From the NCBI GenBank assembly GCA_028684095.1, contig JAQUGQ010000006.1:1-64000 (forward strand): a DNA stretch of 64,000 nt. The letters run 5' to 3'. This DNA comes from Clostridia bacterium. Lineage in GTDB: Bacteria; Bacillota; Clostridia; TANB77; CAG-465. The translations under genes were made by a program, and so were the position numbers. Below the pieces are notes generated by a model. It worked only from the letters and a program-made list of their open reading frames with translations, did not search any database and had not been told where the DNA came from. Below, piece after piece: positions 52,341 through 61,859 of the stretch (within the stretch, counting starts at the first letter, position 1; every line of letters starts with the position of its first letter).

Positions 52341-54188
52341 ATGTCAAAAGTAATAGGAATTGATTTAGGAACAACAAATTCATGTGTTGCTGTAATTGAA
52401 AATGGTGAAACAACAGTTATACCAAATGCAGAAGGTGGAAGAACAACACCATCAATAGTAGCATTTGCTAAAAATGGTGAAAGATTAGTAGGGCAAGTAG
52501 CAAAAAGACAAGCAGTTACAAATCATGATAGAACAGTTATTTCTATCAAAAGGGATATGGGAACTGAGAAAAAAATTAAAATAGATGATAAAGAGTATAC
52601 ACCTCAAGAAATATCTGCTATGATTCTACAAAAATTAAAAACAGATGCTGAAAATTATTTAGGTCAAAAAATAACTGAAGCAGTTATAACTGTACCAGCA
52701 TATTTTAGTGATTCTCAAAGACAAGCAACAAAAGATGCAGGAAGAATTGCAGGACTTGATGTTTTAAGAATTATAAATGAGCCAACAGCAGCAGCTTTAG
52801 CTCATGGGTTTGATAAAGACCACGAACAAAAGATAATGGTTTACGATTTAGGTGGCGGTACATTTGATGTATCTATACTTGATATTGGTGATGGTGTATT
52901 TGAAGTTATGTCTACATCAGGAAATAACAGACTTGGTGGAGATGATTTCGACCAAAGAATAATAGATTATTTAGTAGTAGAATTTAAAAAAGATAGTGGA
53001 ATAGATTTATCTAAGGATAATATGGCAATGCAAAGACTAAGAGAAGCAGCAGAAAAAGCTAAAATAGAACTTTCTGGTGTTATGCAAGCTCAAATTAATC
53101 TTCCATTTATAACTGCAGATAGTACAGGACCAAAACATTTAGATATTTCATTATCTAGATCTAAATTTGAAGAATTAATTTCAGATTTAGTTGAAGCTAC
53201 AATAGGACCTGTAAATCAAGCTATGAAAGATTCTGGATTAACATTTGATAAAATAGAAAAAATATTATTAGTTGGTGGATCTACAAGAGTACCAGTAGTA
53301 CAAGAAACAGTAAAAAGAATTACTGGAAAAGAACCATATAAAGGTATTAACCCTGATGAGTGTGTTGCAGTTGGTGCAGCTATTCAAGGTGGTGTTTTAA
53401 CTGGAGAAGTTAAAGATTTAGTACTTTTAGACGTAACACCTTTATCACTTGGTATTGAAACTTACGGTGGTATATTTACAAAATTAATTGAAAGAAATAC
53501 TACAATACCAACTAAAAAATCTCAAATATTTAGTACAGCTGCGGATGGTCAAACATCAGTTGAAGTACATGTATTACAAGGTGAAAGAGAAATTGCCGCA
53601 TATAACAAAACTTTAGGTAGATTTAGTTTATCAGGAATACCACCAGCTCCTAGAGGAGTACCACAAGTTGAAGTTACATTTGATATAGATGCTAATGGTA
53701 TAGTTCACGTTTTAGCTAAAGATATGGCTACTAACAACGAACAAAAAATTGCTATAACTGCAAGTACAAATTTAACTGAAGATGAAATTAAACAAGCAGT
53801 TAAAGAAGCAGAAGCACATAGTAGTGAAGATAAAAAGAAAAAAGATGAAGTTGAAGCTAGAAATAATGCAGACTCATTAGTATATAATACTGAAAAGACA
53901 TTAAAAGAATTAGATGGAAAAATATCAGCTGAAGAAAAATCAAAAGTTGAAGTAGAACTTGAAAATGTTAAAAAAGCATTAGAAACTACAGATACTGAAG
54001 CTATAAAAGCAGCAAGTGATAAATTAACTCAAATATTTTATGAAATATCTTCAAAATTATATGCAAATACTCCTGGTGCAAATGGAGCTCCTAATGCAGA
54101 TAATGCTAAAACAGATTCAGAAAGTACTGATAATGTTGTTCATGATGCAGACTATAAAGTAGAAGATGAAGATAATAACAAAAAATAA
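52341..54188 (+). CDS. dnaK: Chaperone DnaK (Hsp70)
   Basis: 615 residues from ATG 52341, with AAGGAGG 8 nt upstream; the ATG at 52296 is not supported. [10 protein letters not shown], the ATPase signatures [12 protein letters not shown] and [10 protein letters not shown], the linker [11 protein letters not shown], the substrate domain and an acidic tail rich in Asn/Asp. It folds proteins with GrpE and DnaJ. Full length for a Firmicute DnaK. Confidence 0.97.
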   Translation: MSKVIGIDLGTTNSCVAVIENGETTVIPNAEGGRTTPSIVAFAKNGERLVGQVAKRQAVTNHDRTVISIKRDMGTEKKIKIDDKEYTPQEISAMILQKLKTDAENYLGQKITEAVITVPAYFSDSQRQATKDAGRIAGLDVLRIINEPTAAALAHGFDKDHEQKIMVYDLGGGTFDVSILDIGDGVFEVMSTSGNNRLGGDDFDQRIIDYLVVEFKKDSGIDLSKDNMAMQRLREAAEKAKIELSGVMQAQINLPFITADSTGPKHLDISLSRSKFEELISDLVEATIGPVNQAMKDSGLTFDKIEKILLVGGSTRVPVVQETVKRITGKEPYKGINPDECVAVGAAIQGGVLTGEVKDLVLLDVTPLSLGIETYGGIFTKLIERNTTIPTKKSQIFSTAADGQTSVEVHVLQGEREIAAYNKTLGRFSLSGIPPAPRGVPQVEVTFDIDANGIVHVLAKDMATNNEQKIAITASTNLTEDEIKQAVKEAEAHSSEDKKKKDEVEARNNADSLVYNTEKTLKELDGKISAEEKSKVEVELENVKKALETTDTEAIKAASDKLTQIFYEISSKLYANTPGANGAPNADNAKTDSESTDNVVHDADYKVEDEDNNKK

Positions 54189-54230
54189 ATAATAAATAAC
54201 AAATAATAAATAAGTAATGTAACAAAAGAT

Positions 54231-54265
54231 ATAAGCGGGGATTTGAGATTTGAAGTCCCGCTTAT
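54231..54265 (+). other. Intercistronic hairpin between dnaK and dnaJ
   Basis: ATAAGCGGG (54231-54239) pairs perfectly with CCCGCTTAT (54257-54265), with ATTTA rather than a T-run behind it. It may lower dnaJ expression or stabilise the dnaK message. Confidence 0.6.
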
Positions 54266-54291
54266 ATTTAGAGTTAGAAATGGGGGTAAAT

Positions 54292-55446
54292 ATGGCTGGT
54301 TCTAAAGACTATTATGAAATGCTTGGAGTAGATAAAACAGCTACAGATGAAGAACTAAAAAAAGCATATAGACAGCTAGCAAAAAAATATCATCCCGATT
54401 CTCATGAAGGTCAGGATAAGAAAGCAGCAGAAGAAAAATTTAAACAAGTAAGTGAAGCTTATTCTGTTCTTGCAGATAAACAAAAGCGTGCACAATATGA
54501 TCAGTTTGGCTCTAATTTTGAAAATCCTGGTTTCAGTGGTGGCGGAGATGGCTATGGCGGTTTCGGTGGATTTGATTTTTCGGGATTTAGTGGTGGAATG
54601 GATATAGATCTTGAAGATATACTAGGTAGTGTATTTGGTAGTGGTTTTGGTGGATTTTCATCTAACAAAGCTGATAGACCAACTAAAGGTGCAGATTTAA
54701 GATATAATATGCATCTAACTTTTGAAGAAGCAGTTTTCGGTACAAGTAAAGAGGTTAATGTTACAAGAAATGAAACATGTACTGCATGTTCTGGAAGTGG
54801 AGCAAAACAAGGTACATATTCAGTGACATGTGATAAATGTGCGGGAAAAGGTAAAATACAGACAGTACAAAATACAATCATGGGAGCATTTTCTCAAGTT
54901 AAAACATGTGATAAGTGTAACGGAACAGGTAAGTTTAATCCAACACCTTGTGAAAAATGTTCAGGTAGTGGAATAGTAAATAAAGTAAAGAAAATAAATA
55001 TAAAAATACCTGCAGGAATTGACAATGGTCAAGCTGTATCACTTAGAGGAGAAGGTGATATTGGCAAAAAAGGTGGACCAAACGGTGACTTATTTGTTGT
55101 AGTGGCTGTTGCACCTCACAAAATATTTAAAAGAAGTGATTTTAATATATTATTTGATATAAAAGTACCATTTACAAAAGCAGTTTTAGGTGGAACAATT
55201 ACAATTCCAACACTTGAAGGTGATATGGAGTTTAATATACCAGAAGGAACAGAAACAGAATCTAAATTTAAAATTAGAGGAAAAGGTGTTCCTAGTATGA
55301 GGGGTAGTATTAGAGGTGATCTTGAATTTACTGTTCATATAGATGTACCTAGAAAATTAAATGAGAAACAAAAAGAACTGCTTATACAATTTGCAGATTC
55401 AATGGGCGATGATGTAAATAAAAAGAAAAGTTTTTTTGGTAGGTAA
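54292..55446 (+). CDS. dnaJ: Chaperone DnaJ (Hsp40)
   Basis: 384 residues from ATG 54292 (GGGGGT upstream). J domain with YHPD, Gly/Phe-rich linker (about 75-130), four zinc CxxCxGxG repeats ([32 protein letters not shown]) and the C-terminal substrate domain. Delivers clients to DnaK. The last gene of the operon. Confidence 0.96.
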   Translation: MAGSKDYYEMLGVDKTATDEELKKAYRQLAKKYHPDSHEGQDKKAAEEKFKQVSEAYSVLADKQKRAQYDQFGSNFENPGFSGGGDGYGGFGGFDFSGFSGGMDIDLEDILGSVFGSGFGGFSSNKADRPTKGADLRYNMHLTFEEAVFGTSKEVNVTRNETCTACSGSGAKQGTYSVTCDKCAGKGKIQTVQNTIMGAFSQVKTCDKCNGTGKFNPTPCEKCSGSGIVNKVKKINIKIPAGIDNGQAVSLRGEGDIGKKGGPNGDLFVVVAVAPHKIFKRSDFNILFDIKVPFTKAVLGGTITIPTLEGDMEFNIPEGTETESKFKIRGKGVPSMRGSIRGDLEFTVHIDVPRKLNEKQKELLIQFADSMGDDVNKKKSFFGR

Positions 55447-55530
55447 ATTTTATGGCAAGATAATTTGTATTTAAGAGTAGTGAAATAATTAAAACAGAAA
55501 AAGCATATTCATAATGTATATACATAACAA

Positions 55531-55560
55531 TTTTGGGCTTAACGTCAATAGTTGGGGTGT
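55531..55560 (+). repeat. Inner IS3-type end fragment
   Basis: GGGCTTAACGTCAATAGTTG with GGGTGT matches GGGCTCAATGTCAATCGTTG at 6723-6742 and the related string at 8657. An isolated scrap with no terminal repeat beside it. Confidence 0.5.
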
Positions 55561-55604
55561 AAGTTATGAAAAAACAAAACTTAAAATTTTTTATATACAA
55601 TTAG

Positions 55605-55650
55605 TTAATACACCTCACTTATATTGAAGTGAGGTGTATTAATTTTATTT
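55605..55650. terminator. Strong bidirectional terminator
   Basis: A perfect 16-bp stem (55605-55620 with 55627-55642, core TACACCTCACTT), AATTTTATTTT on the plus side and a TTAACTAA tail on the minus side. It serves dnaJ and the convergent gene ending at 55645. Confidence 0.8.
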
Positions 55651-55902
55651 TGTTGGTTCTCTATTCATTTTTTCCCATTCTTTCATTTTCATTTTGTAAT
55701 CTAACATTTGTGTTAAATATTTGTAATACATATATTGTTGCTCATAATACATAACAGGATTTGCAGTCATCATATCCATATCTGGCATTTGGTTCATGTT
55801 TGACATTCCCTGCATACCAGATTGCATACCAGGTTGCATACCACCTTGCATACCTTGTAAATTAAAATTATATGGGTCAAAATACGGTTGCCCTTTTTCC
55901 AT
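55645..55902 (-). CDS. Met/Gln-rich small protein next to ylbJ
   Basis: 85 residues. The centre repeats GMQxGMQ-type units (GMQGGMQPGMQSGMQGMSNMNQM), and about a quarter of the residues are Met. The C terminus has MYYEQQYMYYKYLTQML followed by a charged end. AGGTGAT precedes the ATG. Not recognised. Low-complexity Met/Tyr-rich proteins occur in spore coats, and the ylbJ neighbour is a sporulation gene, so a coat role is a guess. Confidence 0.6.
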   Translation of the reverse strand: MEKGQPYFDPYNFNLQGMQGGMQPGMQSGMQGMSNMNQMPDMDMMTANPVMYYEQQYMYYKYLTQMLDYKMKMKEWEKMNREPTK

Positions 55903-56014
55903 TTTTTATCACCTACTTTTTTATTTAGAATATATTGAATTTTCTGTATAACTTATTTACATATACACATAATACTAGTGTAATCCATATAAGAGGTTAC
56001 ACCCCCTTCTTTAT

Positions 56015-56036
56015 GAAGTAGCCAAATGGCTACTTC
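56015..56036. other. Short hairpin downstream of ylbJ
   Basis: GAAGTAGCCA (56015-56024) pairs with TGGCTACTTC (56027-56036). The T-run lies on the plus-strand side only, so as a ylbJ terminator it is weak. Confidence 0.45.
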
Positions 56037-56044
56037 TTTTGTAT

Positions 56045-57211
56045 TTATTTTTTTATATACTTATTTTCATTTTTAATAAATAAATATGTTGAAAGTATTA
56101 ACAAAATTAATGCAATTGAATATATATATGCTGTGCATATTTGCTTTTGATAGTATTCTGTAATTTGTACATTAGAAAATACGGATACATTTGAGATGTT
56201 TAGTATGTTTGTGTATTTTAATAAAATATATGCAATTAAAACAGATAATATACCATGAAATAGTTTAAATATTATTAATTTTTTTAATGATATATTTATA
56301 CTTTTAAGGCAAGATTTTATTTGAAATATAACAGATAATCCACTAAATCCAAGTAAAAATGAAATTACTAAAATATTATTAAAATAATCTGAGTAGTTAG
56401 ATATACTATTAACACCTCTAGTTACCTCAAATATCCCTGATAATGTATCAAGTATATAAGTATTATTAATCAAATTATAATGGGTTAAACATGAGTAAGA
56501 GATATCTGCTATTAAGTTAAAAATAATCATAAAACTTAAAATAAATGCTAAAGTAACAAATGAATTTAGTATACTTTTTTGAAGTATTTCAAATTTTGTT
56601 ATATTTTGACTAAAAGTATCTGTTATTTCACTTGTTTTAGAGATTTTTTGACTACATCTATTTAAAAAAATATTTTTTTCATGTATAATAGTATATTCAT
56701 GTATTCTAGAGTAAAATAGACCAATTAAAATTGAACTAGAAAAATGTGATATTAAAAGAATAATACCTATTGATGCATTATCCATCATAGCAATACTTAC
56801 GGTTGTAAGTATAAATATTGGACTACAATTATTAACAAATGAAATTAGTACTAGTGCATCATTTTTACTTATTTGTTTAGTGTATACCATATTATCAACT
56901 GCTTTAGCACCAGATGGAAAACCACATAAAAATCCTAGTAATATTGGCATTGAACAGTTTTTGGATAATTTAAATAGTTTTGGTATAAACGAAAGATAAT
57001 TAGCAATTTTAGATATTATTCCGGTTTTTAATGTTATTTCAGTAAATAGGATAAAAGGAAAAAGAGAAGGAAAAACACTACTTAAAAAAATTTCAGTAGT
57101 ATTTTTAACAGAGTTATAGTTAACATTACCTAGTGTAATTAATAACAATAATATGAAAATAAATAGTAATAAATAGGTTATTTTTGATATTTTGAAATAT
57201 AATGTTTTCAA
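56045..57211 (-). CDS. ylbJ: Sporulation integral membrane protein YlbJ
   Basis: 388 residues with about eight to ten membrane segments and the nucleoside-recognition (Gate) motifs PSLFPFILFTEI, LLGFLCGFPSGAKAV and FVNNCSPIFIL. YlbJ is made in the mother cell and is needed for normal spore cortex or coat in Bacillus. The start is TTG at 57211 with GGTGATTA upstream. It indicates that the host forms spores or descends from spore formers. Confidence 0.88.
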   Translation of the reverse strand: MKTLYFKISKITYLLLFIFILLLLITLGNVNYNSVKNTTEIFLSSVFPSLFPFILFTEITLKTGIISKIANYLSFIPKLFKLSKNCSMPILLGFLCGFPSGAKAVDNMVYTKQISKNDALVLISFVNNCSPIFILTTVSIAMMDNASIGIILLISHFSSSILIGLFYSRIHEYTIIHEKNIFLNRCSQKISKTSEITDTFSQNITKFEILQKSILNSFVTLAFILSFMIIFNLIADISYSCLTHYNLINNTYILDTLSGIFEVTRGVNSISNYSDYFNNILVISFLLGFSGLSVIFQIKSCLKSINISLKKLIIFKLFHGILSVLIAYILLKYTNILNISNVSVFSNVQITEYYQKQICTAYIYSIALILLILSTYLFIKNENKYIKK

Positions 57212-57252
57212 ATGTAATCACCATTATATAGTATTTAAAAAGGAGATAAAAT

Positions 57253-58131
57253 ATGCTAACAACAGACAACTTAAAAGATTATGAATTATTAGACATGGCA
57301 AATGGGCAAAAATTAGAAAGATGGGGAGAATATATATTAATAAGACCAGATCCCCAAATTGTTTGGGATGTTAAAGAGAAGCCTGAGTTATGGAAAAAGG
57401 CTAATGCAAGATATATACGTAGTAATACTGGTGGTGGATGTTGGGAAAATTTAAAACCGATGAAAGAAACTTGGAGTATTAAATATAAAGATATTACATT
57501 CAACTTAAAACAAATGGGATTTAAACATACAGGATTATTTCCAGAACAAGCTGTAAATTGGGACTATATGATGGAAAAAATAAATGAAGAGAAGAAAACA
57601 AGAGAAGAAATAAAAATACTCAATTTGTTTTCATATACAGGTGGAGCAACTGTTGCTTGTTTAAAAGCAGGAGCATCAGTGTGCCACGTGGATTCTTCAC
57701 AAGGTATGGTTAATTGGGCTAAAGAAAATGTAAAATCTAGTAAGTTGCAAGATAGTTCAGTAAGATTTATTGTAGATGATGTAATAAAATTTGTTGAAAG
57801 AGAAATAAGAAGAGGAAATAAATACGATGGTATTATAATGGATCCTCCTTCATATGGAAGAGGATCAAATGGTGAAGTTTGGAGTATAGAAAAAGATCTT
57901 TTCTATCTTGTATCTGAATGTAGTAAACTTTTATCTGATAATCCAATATTTATAATAATAAATACCTACACAGGTGGTTTATCTGGAACTATAATACAAA
58001 ATATACTAAGAATGTCATTATCTAAAAAAGATTTTTCAGGTATAACAACAAATGAAATAGGACTAAAATGTAGTAACAGTTCAATGTTACTTCCTTGTGG
58101 AATAACTACTAAGTGGGAAAATAATAAATAG
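57253..58131 (+). CDS. Class I SAM-dependent methyltransferase, RlmI/RlmL-like
   Basis: 292 residues: ILNLFSYTGGATVACLKAGASVCHVDSSQGMVNWAKEN (SAM-binding motifs I and II) and YDGIIMDPPSYGRG (motif IV), which is the form seen in RlmI/K-type 23S rRNA cytosine or guanine methyltransferases. The N-terminal 90 residues (ELLDMANGQKLERWGEYILIRPDPQ) form the small beta domain of this subgroup. Target base not determined. It diverges from ylbJ with a 41-nt gap. Confidence 0.85.
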   Translation: MLTTDNLKDYELLDMANGQKLERWGEYILIRPDPQIVWDVKEKPELWKKANARYIRSNTGGGCWENLKPMKETWSIKYKDITFNLKQMGFKHTGLFPEQAVNWDYMMEKINEEKKTREEIKILNLFSYTGGATVACLKAGASVCHVDSSQGMVNWAKENVKSSKLQDSSVRFIVDDVIKFVEREIRRGNKYDGIIMDPPSYGRGSNGEVWSIEKDLFYLVSECSKLLSDNPIFIIINTYTGGLSGTIIQNILRMSLSKKDFSGITTNEIGLKCSNSSMLLPCGITTKWENNK

Positions 58132-58173
58132 AATAAAAAACAACAAACAAAAGAGAAAAGATGGTGATAACTA

Positions 58174-59097
58174 ATGTATATAGTTTTAGCATTATTATGC
58201 ATGACTTTACATGCAATACAAGAAATTATGTCGAAAAAAGTTTCAAATCAAGATATAAAATTAGAAACTATGTTTATAAATACTTACTTATTTTTAGGTG
58301 TTTTTAAAGTACTTTTAATAATAGTAACGGTAGGCTCATCATTTATATTTAGACCACTAATGTTATTACTTATAATCCCTAATATTATAGTATGTGCGGC
58401 TATAAATTACTTATATTTAAAAGCTCTTAAAATGCTTCCAGTTTCAGTTGTAGTACCAATTTATTTAATATATTATCCTATATCAATGTTATTTAGTATT
58501 GGACTTTTAAAAGAGCAAGTTAGCTCTACACAATTAATTGCAATGGTGGTTATATTTGTAATGATACTAATGCTTTCAATAAGTACATCAAAAAACAGAC
58601 TTAACAAAGGTATTAATAAAGAACATTATGAAGAAAGTCATAAAAAACTTGGAGTACACTTGAAATCTATTTCGAAGGGCATATTATATATAGTAACAGC
58701 AGGACTTCTTAATGCTGTGTCTATATTACTTGATAAAAATGCATATAATGTAGGTATTACTACTAATGAAATGATATTATATAGTGGTATTTCTAATATA
58801 ATAATAGCATTTATATTTTATTATATTATTAAAAAATCATTTAATGTAAAAGGAAATAAATATTTATATACTATGACTTCTTTAATGATAATGACTATAG
58901 GAGTAAAGTTTTTATCTAGTATAACATATATTGCATCAATGCAAATGGGTAATGCAACAATAGTTGTTCCAATAACAGCTTCAAGTATTTTACTTGTTGA
59001 ACTATTGTCATCATTTTTTCTTAAGGAAAAGCTTAGAAAAAGAGAATACTTATACATAGCTATATTTATGATTGCAATTTTAGTACTTATAATATAA
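58174..59097 (+). CDS. EamA-family (DMT) transporter
   Basis: 307 residues, about ten membrane helices in two EamA halves separated by a charged loop near residues 135-160 (SKNRLNKGINKEHYEESHKKL). Each half ends with the family pattern (PVSVVVPIYLIYYPISMLF and IVVPITASSILLVELLSSFFLKEKL). Exports or imports small metabolites. GATGGTGA precedes the ATG. Confidence 0.85.
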   Translation: MYIVLALLCMTLHAIQEIMSKKVSNQDIKLETMFINTYLFLGVFKVLLIIVTVGSSFIFRPLMLLLIIPNIIVCAAINYLYLKALKMLPVSVVVPIYLIYYPISMLFSIGLLKEQVSSTQLIAMVVIFVMILMLSISTSKNRLNKGINKEHYEESHKKLGVHLKSISKGILYIVTAGLLNAVSILLDKNAYNVGITTNEMILYSGISNIIIAFIFYYIIKKSFNVKGNKYLYTMTSLMIMTIGVKFLSSITYIASMQMGNATIVVPITASSILLVELLSSFFLKEKLRKREYLYIAIFMIAILVLII

Positions 59098-59100
59098 AAT

Positions 59101-59205
59101 ATGTTTTGTGTTTTAAATAAACAAGAAGTTATAGAATTTTTGATGGCACAAACACAAGATTCAAAAGATAAACATAAAGTGATTGGATGGAAGTCATGGA
59201 TATAA
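59101..59205 (+). CDS. Possible 34-codon ORF, weak
   Basis: ATG 59101 to TAA 59205 reads a plausible soluble peptide (MFCVLNKQEVIEFLMAQ... SWI), but no ribosome binding site is present. It may be a gene remnant. The rest of the 308-nt gap to 59406 shows nothing coding. Confidence 0.2.
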   Translation: MFCVLNKQEVIEFLMAQTQDSKDKHKVIGWKSWI

Positions 59206-59405
59206 TATATGAAATAAAAATATAGAATAAAACGTACATATATATGATTATTCAGATAATAAAGAACATAAATTGTAGATGTTAACTCTTATAAATAGAA
59301 TTAAATTATCAAATAAAGTATATTCCAGTAAACTTTTCTAAAAATATTGAAATGTACTACATTATGTGGTAAAATATATATAATAATTTGAAGGGAGAAA
59401 TTTAA

Positions 59406-59846
59406 ATGTTATCAAAACCAAATATTAATGAGCTAATAAAAAAAGCAGGTAATAGATATGAGGTAGCTTTATCAATTGCGAAAAGAGCAAGAAGCATTTC
59501 ACAAAGAAGATTAGAACGAGGAGATGTTAACATAAAAGATACAGTTGATTTAGCAGCAACTGAAATTTATGAAGAAAAAGCTTTAGTTAAAAAAAACGGA
59601 CAATATGTTTTACAAAGTAAAAATAATGTATTAGATATTGATACAGTTATATCTAATACAGTTGATGGTATTTTAAAAGATTTAGCAGTTAAAGATGAAC
59701 TTTTAGATTTAGAAAAACCAAAAAAAGTTAGAAAAGCTAAGAAAGAAGAAGTAGAAGAAAAAGTAACTGAAGTAGCAGAAGAAAAAGTTAAAGTTACAAA
59801 GAAAGTTGCAAAAAAAGATAAAAAAATAGAAGGCACAGATGAATAA
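59406..59846 (+). CDS. rpoZ: RNA polymerase omega subunit with long acidic/basic tail
   Basis: 146 residues. The omega core is clear: KAGNRYEVALSIAKRARSISQRR then VDLAATEIYEEK. A 70-residue tail, ending in Lys/Glu/Val repeats (KKVRKAKKEEVEEKVTE), is longer than usual omega proteins of 60-90 residues. Omega helps assemble RNA polymerase. GAAGGGAG precedes the ATG. The next gene overlaps its stop by 8 nt. Confidence 0.88.
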   Translation: MLSKPNINELIKKAGNRYEVALSIAKRARSISQRRLERGDVNIKDTVDLAATEIYEEKALVKKNGQYVLQSKNNVLDIDTVISNTVDGILKDLAVKDELLDLEKPKKVRKAKKEEVEEKVTEVAEEKVKVTKKVAKKDKKIEGTDE

Positions 59847-60411
59847 AAACATTCATATTATCACTTTAGCTGGTGATATAGCAAGTGGAAAAGGTACAGT
59901 ATCACACATATTGCAGTCTAAATTAAATTATGAAATATACAAAAATGGTGAATATTTCAGAGAACTTGCAAGGCAGCATAATATGTCAATTAAAGATTTT
60001 AATATATATGTAGAATCTCATAAAGAAATTGACTTTCAAATAGAAAAAAGTGCTCAGGAATATTCTAGTAAGCATGATAATTTAATTGTAGATGCAAGGC
60101 TTGGATGGTATGCTATTCCACATTCTTTCAAAGTATATCTAACTGTAGAATTAGAAGAAGCAGCAAAAAGGGTTTTAAATGATGAGAACAGAGGTAAAGT
60201 TGAAAAATATCTAGATATAGAACATGCTAAAAGTGAAATTATGGAAAGATTTAAATTAGAGAATAATAGATATTTAAAAATATATAATATAAGAAAAGAT
60301 GATATGTCCAATTATGATTATGTATTAAATACTACTAATATTTCACCTGATGAAGCAGTACAAAATATTCTAGAAGAATATTTTAAATGGCTAAAAAAAC
60401 AGGAAATCTAA
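59839..60411 (+). CDS. Cytidylate-kinase-like P-loop nucleotide kinase
   Basis: 190 residues with a P-loop AGDIASGKGTV (about 10-20), YFRELA and VDARLGWYAIP, as in CMP-kinase-like proteins, and the lid AAKRVLNDENRG. It occupies the place where gmk would usually sit beside rpoZ. Probable (d)CMP or related nucleotide phosphorylation. ATG overlaps rpoZ (ATGAATAA), implying coupling. Confidence 0.75.
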   Translation: MNKNIHIITLAGDIASGKGTVSHILQSKLNYEIYKNGEYFRELARQHNMSIKDFNIYVESHKEIDFQIEKSAQEYSSKHDNLIVDARLGWYAIPHSFKVYLTVELEEAAKRVLNDENRGKVEKYLDIEHAKSEIMERFKLENNRYLKIYNIRKDDMSNYDYVLNTTNISPDEAVQNILEEYFKWLKKQEI

Positions 60412-60417
60412 TTATAT

Positions 60418-60447
60418 AAAGTAGTAATAAAGATTACTACTTTTTTT
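60418..60447 (+). terminator. Terminator of the rpoZ unit
   Basis: AAAGTAGTAAT (60418-60428) pairs with ATTACTACTTT (60433-60443) with T7. It sits only about 20 nt before the mutase start, so it may also act as an attenuator. Confidence 0.8.
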
Positions 60448-60463
60448 AAAGGGGTTGTTTTAA

Positions 60464-61846
60464 ATGAAGTGTATAAAAGAGATTGATGAGAGTATATTCA
60501 GAGGGTATGATATACGAGGAATTTATGGTAAAAATTTAAATGAAGATGTAAGTTATACAATAGGTAAATCTTATGGTACAATTTTAAAACAAGAATACAA
60601 TTCAGATATATGTATAGTTGGTGCTGATGCAAGAAGTTCATCTCCATCTATTTCTAAATCTCTTATACAAGGTATAACTGATTCTGGAGTAAATGTTATA
60701 TATCTTGGAATCGTTACATCACCAATGCTGTATTTTGCAAATGAAATATTAAATATTCATAGCGGAGTAATAGTTACAGCAAGTCATAATCCTAAAGAAT
60801 ATAATGGATTCAAAATAGCTTACGATGTAAAAGGAGAAATTTGTGGAGATGAGATAGTAGATTTTAAAAACTTCAGCTTGCAAGGTAACTTTGCATCTGG
60901 AACAGGAATAGTTAGTAATTATGATATTAGAGATGAATATACAAAAATGATAGTATCTAAATTTCCTTTTAAAAAAAGATTAAAAGTTGTTGTAGATTCT
61001 GGTAATGGAACAGCTTCAATAATAGTTCGTGATATATTTGATAAATTACATCTTGATGTAACTTATATATATTGTGATTCTAACCCAGACTTTCCAAACC
61101 ACCATCCAGATCCAGCAGAAGCAGAAAATTTAAAAGATTTACAGAAAAAAGTAATAGAAGTAGGTGCAGATATTGGTATAGCTTTTGATGGAGATTGTGA
61201 TAGAGTTGGATGTGTAGATAATAAAGGGAGAGTAATTTCAAGTGATTATTATATGGCTATAATGGCTAAATACATATTACCAAATTTATCAAATAAATCA
61301 GTTATATTTGATGTTAGTTGTTCGAAAACTTTATCTGAAGAGATAAGAAAAGTAGGTGGAACACCTGTAGTATATAAAACAGGTAATTCATATATAAAAA
61401 GAGAAATGTTAAAACAGGGAATGTTATTTGGTGGAGAAATATCTGGTCATACATTCTTTAAAGATAAATTTTATGGTTTTGATGATGGTATATATGCAGG
61501 ACTTAGAATGGTAGAAATTATCGATGATGAAACGGTACCATTAAGTGATGTTGTAGATACATTAAAAAAATATTATTCTACACCTGTACTAAAGATCATA
61601 GCTACTGATGAAAAGAAAGCATTTATAGTAGAGCAAGTAGTTAAATATTGTTTAGATAAAGGTTATAACACAAATACAGTTGATGGTGCAAGACCAGAAT
61701 TTGATGATTCATTTGCTATAATTAGAATGTCAAATACAACTCCAAAACTTACTGTTAGATTTGAAGCAGAAACAGAAGAGAGATTGGAAGAGCTTAAAGG
61801 TGAATTTTTACCAATAGTCAATGATCTTATATCAAAATATTGTTAG
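60464..61846 (+). CDS. Phosphomannomutase/phosphoglucomutase
   Basis: 460 residues, four-domain alpha-D-phosphohexomutase: FRGYDIRGIYG, active serine loop TASHNPKEYNGFK (about 104-116), metal loop AFDGDCDRVG (about 240-249), sugar loop GGEISGHTFF and the C-terminal phosphate-binding RMSNTTPKL. Interconverts hexose 1- and 6-phosphates for surface polysaccharides. AAAGGGG precedes the ATG. PriA follows 13 nt later. Confidence 0.9.
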   Translation: MKCIKEIDESIFRGYDIRGIYGKNLNEDVSYTIGKSYGTILKQEYNSDICIVGADARSSSPSISKSLIQGITDSGVNVIYLGIVTSPMLYFANEILNIHSGVIVTASHNPKEYNGFKIAYDVKGEICGDEIVDFKNFSLQGNFASGTGIVSNYDIRDEYTKMIVSKFPFKKRLKVVVDSGNGTASIIVRDIFDKLHLDVTYIYCDSNPDFPNHHPDPAEAENLKDLQKKVIEVGADIGIAFDGDCDRVGCVDNKGRVISSDYYMAIMAKYILPNLSNKSVIFDVSCSKTLSEEIRKVGGTPVVYKTGNSYIKREMLKQGMLFGGEISGHTFFKDKFYGFDDGIYAGLRMVEIIDDETVPLSDVVDTLKKYYSTPVLKIIATDEKKAFIVEQVVKYCLDKGYNTNTVDGARPEFDDSFAIIRMSNTTPKLTVRFEAETEERLEELKGEFLPIVNDLISKYC

Positions 61847-61859
61847 TAGGTGAAAATTA

